Assembly: GCA_944332225.1 (NCBI GenBank)
Contig: CALVJO010000008.1
Coordinates: forward strand, 1-49,461
DNA: 49,461 nt
DNA from: an uncultured Bacilli bacterium
GTDB taxonomy: Bacteria > Bacillota_I > Bacilli_A > RFN20 > CAG-449
Direction of reading: 5' to 3'
Shown: piece after piece, positions 44,080-49,461 of the stretch
Numbering within the stretch: position 1 is the stretch's first letter
Layout of the letters: the number at the start of each line of letters is the position of its first letter
Program-made: the position numbers and the translations under genes
Notes under the pieces: generated by a model
The model's database searches: none
What the model saw: the letters and a program-made list of their open reading frames with translations, nothing else
What the model was told of the DNA's origin: nothing

Positions 44080-44975
44080 TCTTTATTAAAGATATCTTTA
44101 TAGTTTCTAAAATTACTTTTACAAACTTTTAAGCATTCTTCTTGAGAATGAGATTTTATAAATTCTAAAAAGGCATCATCAACTTTCTTGCTCGCTCCAA
44201 GAGGGAAGACAAAATCATATTTATTATTTAATTCTTCCATCTTATGTAAGAAAGTGTATCTAGCTAGAAGCGAGGCTAAAGCAACTGAAGGATAATATGT
44301 CTCTCCTTTAGTATGGAAAGTGATGTTCTTTAAGACTTCTTTTTCTTTATTTAGGTATTGAAAGTAGGTTTTTTCTAAACAAAATTGATCGATATAGGCA
44401 TTTTGATATTTAACTTTTTTAGATAGATTCAATAAGGCTTTATTATGCAAGATTGCTTTGATTTGATTAAGATTAAATCCTTTAGACAATAATTCATTTA
44501 ATTTTAAATTATCAACAACTAATAAAGAGTAAGTAACTTTATTAATTATAGTTGGAACAAAAGATAAAATAGCCTCATCCGTCATCTTTTTAGAGTCTTT
44601 GATTCTATCTATAAATTCTAAAAAACTATCATCAAAATAAGACGCGCAGACGACTATTGGTCCAAAGAAGTCTCCAAATCCTACTTCATCTGATCCAATT
44701 TGAGGGTTTAAATCAATATAATGGTCAGCTTCTTTATCTTGCTTTACATTTTCTTCATCTAAAACAAAATTAAATTTAGAAGCTTCAATAGAGGCTTCTT
44801 CACCAGAAAAGACCACCTTAAAACCTTTCTTTGATTGATAGATGGATATTGAACATTTTTGCTTTCTAGCAAAAAAGATGATATAAGGATTCAAGTTATC
44901 ATCTTGATAGTTTTGATATTCATCAACGAGTTTAGAAATTAACGTATTATCAATTTCAAATGATAGGATAGCCAT
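44076..44975 (-). CDS. rnhC: Ribonuclease HIII
   Basis: 299 residues. An N-terminal TBP-like domain (about 1-85) precedes the RNase HII/III fold with IGSDEVGFGDFFGPIVV (catalytic Asp and Glu). Further acidic residues in DSKKMTDEAIL and AYIDQFCL fit the family. It removes RNA from RNA-DNA hybrids. A TATAAT box lies 6 nt before the ATG and no ribosome site is present. Divergent from mutS2. Confidence 0.94.
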   Translation of the reverse strand: MAILSFEIDNTLISKLVDEYQNYQDDNLNPYIIFFARKQKCSISIYQSKKGFKVVFSGEEASIEASKFNFVLDEENVKQDKEADHYIDLNPQIGSDEVGFGDFFGPIVVCASYFDDSFLEFIDRIKDSKKMTDEAILSFVPTIINKVTYSLLVVDNLKLNELLSKGFNLNQIKAILHNKALLNLSKKVKYQNAYIDQFCLEKTYFQYLNKEKEVLKNITFHTKGETYYPSVALASLLARYTFLHKMEELNNKYDFVFPLGASKKVDDAFLEFIKSHSQEECLKVCKSNFRNYKDIFNKD

Positions 44976-44981
44976 AAGTTA

Positions 44982-44987
44982 ATTATA
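44982..44987 (-). promoter_or_regulatory. -10 box predicting a leaderless rnhC transcript
   Basis: TATAAT on the minus strand is followed by TAACTT and the ATG (complement of 44973-44975). Confidence 0.6.
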
Positions 44988-45082
44988 TCAATAAGGTTAA
45001 TTTTATTAAGTTAAAAATACAAATTATCACATTTAAAATTAAAAGTTAGAAAGTAGTTATTTTATCTAAAAAAATAAAGAAT

Positions 45083-45088
45083 TATAAT
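45083..45088 (+). promoter_or_regulatory. -10 box predicting a leaderless mutS2 transcript
   Basis: TATAAT is followed by TTGAATT (7 nt) and the ATG at 45096; no Shine-Dalgarno sequence in the preceding 20 nt. Confidence 0.6.
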
Positions 45089-45095
45089 TTGAATT

Positions 45096-47399
45096 ATGAA
45101 ATCAATATACGAAACCTTTGAATTTGATTACATTAAAGATGAATTAAAAAAATACGTTCATCATTCATTAGCTAAAAAATATGTAGAATCTTTAGTCATG
45201 TTTGATTCATACGATCAGGTTGAAGATGAATTAAATTATGTTAAAGAAGCATTTTATTATTCCTATAAATACTCATCCTTAACGGTATTTTCTTTAGAAG
45301 ATTTGATGAATGAATTAATCAATATCCATAAAGGAGGAAGAGGAACCATTCATTTCTTTATCTCTCTTTCTTACTCTCTTGATAACATAAAATTAATTAA
45401 GGAAGAATTTAAAGAAGAAATTAATTATCCTCTTTTAGCTTCTTTAGTTAATTCATTAAATCTTTTACCATCGCTTAAAAGCTCTCTAGAAAGAGTGTTT
45501 TCTAAAGATGGAGAGATAGTTTCTTCCGCTTCACCTAACCTATTAAGAATTAGAAACAGAATTTCTTCTTTAGAAAACTCGATATCTTCCTTAATTCATT
45601 CTTTAATCGATAAATATCGAAATTATTTAACTGATTATCAACCTTCCTTAAAAGGTAATGTTTATACCTTGATGGTTAAATCCTCTTTTAAAAATAGAAT
45701 TTCAGGAATCGTGATCTCTCAATCTGACTCCGGGAACACTTTTTTCATCGAACCTCAAGAATTAATTAATGTTTATAATGAAATCTCATCTTTAAAGGAA
45801 GAGGAAAAAGCTGAGATAGATAAGATTCTATTAGATTTATCTAAAAAGGTCTTACTTTCCGAAAATGAAGTTAGAATCAATAATTTTTCTTTAGCTAGAA
45901 TTGATTTTCTATTTGCTAAAGCATCTTTAGGAATAGCTTATAAAGGGAATATTGTAACCCTTAATAAACAAGGAATCATCTCTCTTAGTCGCTGCGCGCA
46001 TCCGTTGATTGATGCAAAGAAAGTGGTTAGAAACTCATTTTATTTAACATCTCAAAAGATGATGATTATAACTGGACCTAACGCAGGAGGAAAGACGGTT
46101 TGCTTAAAATTAATTGGCTTGATGGTTATCATGAATCAATGCGGATTAATTTTACCTATCGAGAAGGAAGGAACCTTACCTTACTTTAAAAATATCTATG
46201 CCTTAATTGGCGATGAACAATCTTTAATTGATAATCTATCCACCTTCTCATCCCATATCGTTGGATTAGAAAATATTGTAAGTAAGGTTGATGATGCTTC
46301 TTTAGTGATCATTGATGAATTAGGAACTGGTACTTCACCTCTTGAAGGTGAAGCTTTAGCAGTCTCTATCATCAATTATCTATTAAACAAGAAATGTTAT
46401 TCATTTATTTCATCTCACTATGACGGAGTTAAGAATCTTGCCTTGATGAATGATAAAATCTTATGCGCGTCGATGGTCTTCGATGAAGAAAGATTGATGC
46501 CAACTTATCATTTAATATTAAATGTAGCCTCTCCTTCCTATGGAATAGATGTAGCAAGGCGTCTAGGCTTAGAAGAAGATATAATTATTAAAGCTAAAGA
46601 ATATTTAGAAGAGAAAAAATCGTCATCTAAAGATATTTTACTTGATGAATTAAATCAAAAATTAGCTATCGTAGATGATTTAAAAAATACTTTAGAAAGC
46701 GAAAAGAAAAATTTAGAATCAATTAATCAAGATTTAAAAAATCAGATTGAAAGAACTAAAAAAGAAAGAATCAATATCTTGAAGCAAGCTGAAGATGAAA
46801 AGCAAGAATTAATCTTGAAGGCTAAAGAAGAGATCGATCAGCTTTATGATCAATTTAAGAAAAATCAAAACTTAAAGATGCATGAAGTCATCTCTTTAAA
46901 AAAGAAGATTGATGATCAAGTCATCGATTATGAGGATGAAAATATCTCAGATGATAAGATTTCTTTAAACGATTATGTTGAATTATTAGATACGAAAGTC
47001 AGGGGTAAAGTCATCTCTTTAAAAAAAGATCGAGTCACTGTTTTGACCGACTCTAATATGACAATTGAAACCAAGGCTAATAAAGTTAAAAAAGTTCAAA
47101 AGGTTAAAGAAAAGAAAGCAACCAGAAACGTAGATTTCATCGCGAATTTAAAGAAAGTGCCTACTGAATTAAATCTCATCGGATTAACTGTAAAAGAGGC
47201 TTTACCAATTTTAGAAAAATATCTTGATGATGCTTTAAGCGTCCATTATAAGCAAGTAAGAATTATTACTGGGTCAGGGACAGGTAAGCTTCGTGAAGGC
47301 GTTCATCAGTATTTAAGAAAATCTTCTTATGTCGATTCATTTAGACTAGGAGGAGAAAATGAAGGTTACGTTGGGGCAACTGTCGTATATTTAAAATAG
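45096..47399 (+). CDS. mutS2: MutS2, with degenerate Smr domain
   Basis: 767 residues. The MutS-like core and ATPase carry Walker A TGPNAGGKTVCL and Walker B LVIIDELGTGTSP. The long coiled-coil (about 515-605) precedes the C-terminal Smr domain (about 692-767). There the usual LDLRG motif reads LNLIG and the HGKGTG motif reads TGSGTG, so the residues tied to nuclease activity are missing. MutS2 acts in ribosome rescue by splitting collided ribosomes and in suppression of recombination. Followed by uvrC after 1 nt. Confidence 0.95.
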   Translation: MKSIYETFEFDYIKDELKKYVHHSLAKKYVESLVMFDSYDQVEDELNYVKEAFYYSYKYSSLTVFSLEDLMNELINIHKGGRGTIHFFISLSYSLDNIKLIKEEFKEEINYPLLASLVNSLNLLPSLKSSLERVFSKDGEIVSSASPNLLRIRNRISSLENSISSLIHSLIDKYRNYLTDYQPSLKGNVYTLMVKSSFKNRISGIVISQSDSGNTFFIEPQELINVYNEISSLKEEEKAEIDKILLDLSKKVLLSENEVRINNFSLARIDFLFAKASLGIAYKGNIVTLNKQGIISLSRCAHPLIDAKKVVRNSFYLTSQKMMIITGPNAGGKTVCLKLIGLMVIMNQCGLILPIEKEGTLPYFKNIYALIGDEQSLIDNLSTFSSHIVGLENIVSKVDDASLVIIDELGTGTSPLEGEALAVSIINYLLNKKCYSFISSHYDGVKNLALMNDKILCASMVFDEERLMPTYHLILNVASPSYGIDVARRLGLEEDIIIKAKEYLEEKKSSSKDILLDELNQKLAIVDDLKNTLESEKKNLESINQDLKNQIERTKKERINILKQAEDEKQELILKAKEEIDQLYDQFKKNQNLKMHEVISLKKKIDDQVIDYEDENISDDKISLNDYVELLDTKVRGKVISLKKDRVTVLTDSNMTIETKANKVKKVQKVKEKKATRNVDFIANLKKVPTELNLIGLTVKEALPILEKYLDDALSVHYKQVRIITGSGTGKLREGVHQYLRKSSYVDSFRLGGENEGYVGATVVYLK

Positions 47400-47400
47400 T

Positions 47401-49176
47401 ATGAATGAAGTATTAAAAGTAAAAATTGAACTTTTAAAGGATGTTCCTGGAGTTTATATCATGAAAGATATAGATTCTAAGGTTATCTATGTTGGAAAGG
47501 CTAAATCTCTAATTAAGAGGGTTAAACAATATTTTTATCGTCCCCAAGTTGGAAAAGTCGCGCGCATGGTTAGAGAGATCACTGATTTTGAAACCATTCA
47601 AATTAATTCAGAGAAAGAAGCCTTACTTTTAGAGTTAAATTTAATTCGAAAATATTATCCAAAATATAATATCCTCTTAAAAGATGGAAAAGGATATCCT
47701 TTTATCGCTTTATCAAAAGATAAATATCCTTCTCTTAAGATTGTTTATAAGAAAGATAAGCCAAAAGATTATTACTATTTTGGCCCTTATCCTTTAACTA
47801 ATGCCTGTTATAAGGTGATTGATTTACTTAATAAAATATTCCCTTTAAGAAAGTGTAATGTCATCCCTTCTTCACCGTGTTTATACTATCATCTAAATCA
47901 ATGTTTAGGTCCTTGTATCAATAAAGATTTAGCCTTGCAATACGATGAGATGAGAAAAGATATAATCTCTTTCATGCTAAAAAAAGATAAGAAGATAGAA
48001 AATAAATTAAAGCTAGAGATGAATGAAGCTTCTAAAGAATTAAATTTTGAAAAGGCTCAAGATCTTTTTGAAACAATTAAGTCGATTGAATATGTTCAAG
48101 AACAGCAGTCAATCATCTTTTCTAATAATAAGAACTTTGATGTGATTGCTACTTCATCTCGAGAAGGTTATTTCTCTTTATGTGTGATGACTTATCGAGG
48201 AGGCACTTTATTAGGTAAGAAGGTTTTCGTCGATGAGGAGGAAGATGATATAATCTCCCAGATTCAATCATTAGTGTTCCAATATTATCAAAATAACGAT
48301 CAGCCGAGAACTATAATAGTTGGGAACCCTTCTTTACAAGATTCATTACAAGAGGTAATAGATTCTAAGATCATCGTTCCTTCTAGAGGTGAAAAAAAGG
48401 AATTATTATTGACTGGATTAGAAAACGCAAAAAACGGACTAGACGCGCATTTTTTATCATCTAGATTGAATGATAATGTTTTAGAATTATTAGAAAGATT
48501 AGGAAATATTTTAAAGATTAAAACCCCTTTAAGAATTGAATTATTTGATAATTCTCATCTTCAAGGCGCGGAGCCTGTAGGAGCTATGGTGGTATTTATT
48601 AACGGAGTTAAGGCTCCTTCGATGTATCGAAAGTTTAATATCTCGTTTTCTGATGGTAAAGACGATTTAAAATCGATGTATGAAGTTATTTTAAGAAGAT
48701 ATTCTCGCTTAGTTAAAGAAGGACAATCATTGCCAGATTTAATTATAGTCGATGGAGGAAGAACTCAAATGGAGGTTGCTAAAAAAGCTTTAGAAGACGC
48801 GAACGTTGAAATTCCTATATGCGGGTTAAGCAAGGATAATAACCATCATACTTCAATGTTAATTGATCAAGATTATAATCCTCATAAATTTGAAAAAGAT
48901 GATAAGTTATTTTTATTGTTAGTTAGAATGCAAGATGAGGTTCATAGATACGCGATTACTTTCCATCGTTTTAAAAGAAATAAAGCTCTAACTAAATCAT
49001 TTTTTGATGATATTCCTGGAATTGGAGATAAACGTAAAGAATATCTAATAAAAGCCTATAAATCTTTAGAAGATATTAAGAACGCATCTGACGCTGAATT
49101 AGAGCAAATATTGCCTAAAAATGTAATAAAAGCCCTAAAGGATAAATTAAATCTAGAAATTGAAAAAAAATCTTGA
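47401..49176 (+). CDS. uvrC: UvrABC system protein C (excinuclease)
   Basis: 591 residues. GIY-YIG domain (GVYIMKDIDSKVIYVGKAKSL), UVR segment (LKLEMNEASKELNFEKAQDLFE), RNase H-like domain (RIELFDNSHLQGAEPVGAMVV, LIIVDGGRTQMEVA with Asp) with late His in DEVHRYAITFHR, and a helix-hairpin-helix tail (IPGIGDKRKEYLIKAYKSLEDI). It cuts DNA on both sides of lesions. Ends with TGA, which overlaps the tRNA promoter. Confidence 0.96.
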   Translation: MNEVLKVKIELLKDVPGVYIMKDIDSKVIYVGKAKSLIKRVKQYFYRPQVGKVARMVREITDFETIQINSEKEALLLELNLIRKYYPKYNILLKDGKGYPFIALSKDKYPSLKIVYKKDKPKDYYYFGPYPLTNACYKVIDLLNKIFPLRKCNVIPSSPCLYYHLNQCLGPCINKDLALQYDEMRKDIISFMLKKDKKIENKLKLEMNEASKELNFEKAQDLFETIKSIEYVQEQQSIIFSNNKNFDVIATSSREGYFSLCVMTYRGGTLLGKKVFVDEEEDDIISQIQSLVFQYYQNNDQPRTIIVGNPSLQDSLQEVIDSKIIVPSRGEKKELLLTGLENAKNGLDAHFLSSRLNDNVLELLERLGNILKIKTPLRIELFDNSHLQGAEPVGAMVVFINGVKAPSMYRKFNISFSDGKDDLKSMYEVILRRYSRLVKEGQSLPDLIIVDGGRTQMEVAKKALEDANVEIPICGLSKDNNHHTSMLIDQDYNPHKFEKDDKLFLLLVRMQDEVHRYAITFHRFKRNKALTKSFFDDIPGIGDKRKEYLIKAYKSLEDIKNASDAELEQILPKNVIKALKDKLNLEIEKKS

Positions 49177-49200
49177 TTTTAATTATGTATTTGATAATAT
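49173..49200 (+). promoter_or_regulatory. tRNA-Arg promoter
   Basis: TTGATT (49173-49178), 16 bp, TAATAT (49195-49200), 10 bp before the mature 5' end of the tRNA. The -35 overlaps the uvrC stop codon. Confidence 0.55.
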
Positions 49201-49210
49201 AAATAGCGCT

Positions 49211-49286
49211 GGCCCGATAGCTCAGTGGATAGAGCAACTGCCTTCTAAGCCGTAGGCCGGGGGTTCGAATCCCTCTCGGGTCACCA
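49211..49286 (+). tRNA. tRNA-Arg (UCU anticodon)
   Basis: 76 nt with encoded CCA. Acceptor stem GGCCCGA/TCGGGTC (one G-U), D-arm with AGCTCAGTGGATAGAGC, anticodon loop CTTCTAA with TCT at 49244-49246, and T-arm GGGGGTTCGAATCCCTC. The anticodon stem ACTGC/GCCGT has one U-C mismatch at its middle pair. It reads AGA/AGG codons, the common Arg codons in this AT-rich sequence. Confidence 0.95.
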
Positions 49287-49300
49287 TATTTGTACGACAT

Positions 49301-49345
49301 GTCTGATACAAACTTAGAACTTCTAAGGGTGTGCAGACTTTTTTT
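49301..49345 (+). terminator. Intrinsic terminator of tRNA-Arg
   Basis: GTCTG (49301-49305) pairs with CAGAC (49334-49338), with inner ACA/TGT and CTTAG/CTAAG stems, followed by seven T. Confidence 0.8.
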
Positions 49346-49378
49346 AATTAGAATCTAGAAAATAAGCTTGGTTTCAAG

Positions 49379-49399
49379 TATAATTCTTATCTTTGGAGG
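49379..49399 (+). promoter_or_regulatory. Possible -10 and ribosome-site-like GGAGG at the window end
   Basis: TATAAT (49379-49384) is followed by GGAGG at 49395-49399, then AT-rich sequence and the terminator below. No gene is seen before the window ends. Confidence 0.35.
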
Positions 49400-49420
49400 T
49401 TGAGAAATATTAATAATTAA

Positions 49421-49446
49421 AAAAACCTCATAATTATGAGGTTTTT
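49421..49446. terminator. Bidirectional intrinsic terminator at window end
   Basis: CCTCATAATTATGAGG (49426-49441) is a perfect palindrome flanked by five A and five T. It may end a convergent gene beyond the window or act as an attenuator for the promoter-like element at 49379. Confidence 0.8.
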
Positions 49447-49461
49447 AGGGCCTTCAAAAAA

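Noticed and set aside
49115-49300. 61-residue minus-strand ORF
   Set aside because: It is the complement of the uvrC end and tRNA-Arg; no independent coding evidence.
1-49461. Mycoplasma-type genetic code (TGA as Trp)
   Set aside because: TGA ends alaS, pstC, phoP, ygjP-like and uvrC at the expected places, and Trp is encoded by TGG.
1-49461. CRISPR array, toxin-antitoxin pair or prophage
   Set aside because: No regularly spaced repeats, no cas genes and no phage structural genes were found; the only mobile parts are the IS30 and the IS110 tail.

Overview
The window is a low-GC, Firmicutes-like bacterial chromosome segment (mostly AT-rich, dense, with short gaps between genes). Gene orders typical of Bacilli are preserved: alaS-ruvX-DUF1292-greA, comEA-comEC-holA next to rpsT, ileS-lspA-rluD, and mutS2-uvrC. 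Two T-box leaders are present. TGA is a normal stop here (alaS, pstC, ygjP-like and uvrC all end in TGA), so this is genetic code 11 and not the Mycoplasma code. Together with a BspA-type leucine-rich lipoprotein and a choloylglycine-hydrolase-like enzyme, this suggests an uncultured, possibly gut-associated member of the Bacilli/Erysipelotrichia/RF39-like radiation. The exact lineage cannot be fixed from sequence reading alone.

Layout. 1-99: tail of an IS110-type transposase. 222-4251 (minus): greA, DUF1292, ruvX and alaS behind an alanine T-box. 4388-6106: an IS30-family element that appears to have landed in the terminator of pnp (6140-8278, minus). 8443-9878 (plus): mreB-like gene and a frameshifted GNAT gene. 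9897-11294 (minus): rpsO with an S15-type leader, followed by two membrane-protein genes. 11517-16325 (plus): an Ntn-type amide hydrolase, then comEA, comEC and holA. rpsT lies on the minus strand at 16364-16624. 16800-23728: a complete phosphate operon (pstS-pstC-pstA-pstB-phoU-phoP-phoR) behind a Pho-box-like triple repeat. 23785-30667: fmt, pepV, trmB, ytpR, pncB and a U32 peptidase/hydroxylase. 30717-31904 (minus): ackA, divergent from glgB-glgP (32114-36401). 36435-39524: DUF523, YgjP-like metalloprotease, TrmH/SpoU methyltransferase and an LRR lipoprotein. 39554-44079: ileS behind an isoleucine T-box, lspA and rluD. 44076-49176: rnhC divergent from mutS2-uvrC. 49211-49286: tRNA-Arg(UCU).

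How the genes work together. Most of the window is core information processing (three ribosome or tRNA modification enzymes, two aminoacyl-tRNA synthetases, S15 and S20, PNPase, Pol III delta, MutS2, UvrC, RNase HIII). Added to this are phosphate sensing and uptake, DNA uptake (ComEA/ComEC), and acetate and glycogen metabolism (AckA, GlgB, GlgP).

The most notable observations are: (i) the phosphate-binding lipoprotein PstS looks circularly permuted, with its canonical second half encoded first; (ii) at least five genes have a TATAAT box exactly 6-7 nt before the ATG and no Shine-Dalgarno, which predicts leaderless mRNAs; (iii) the IS30 element carries a 13-bp direct repeat made from one arm of the pnp terminator, and removing it in silico restores that terminator; (iv) the comEA ribosome-binding site forms the 3' arm of a terminator-like hairpin; (v) the Smr domain of MutS2 has lost its catalytic motifs; (vi) CGCG and CCGCGG are strongly over-represented for such an AT-rich sequence. 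No CRISPR array, prophage or defence island was seen.
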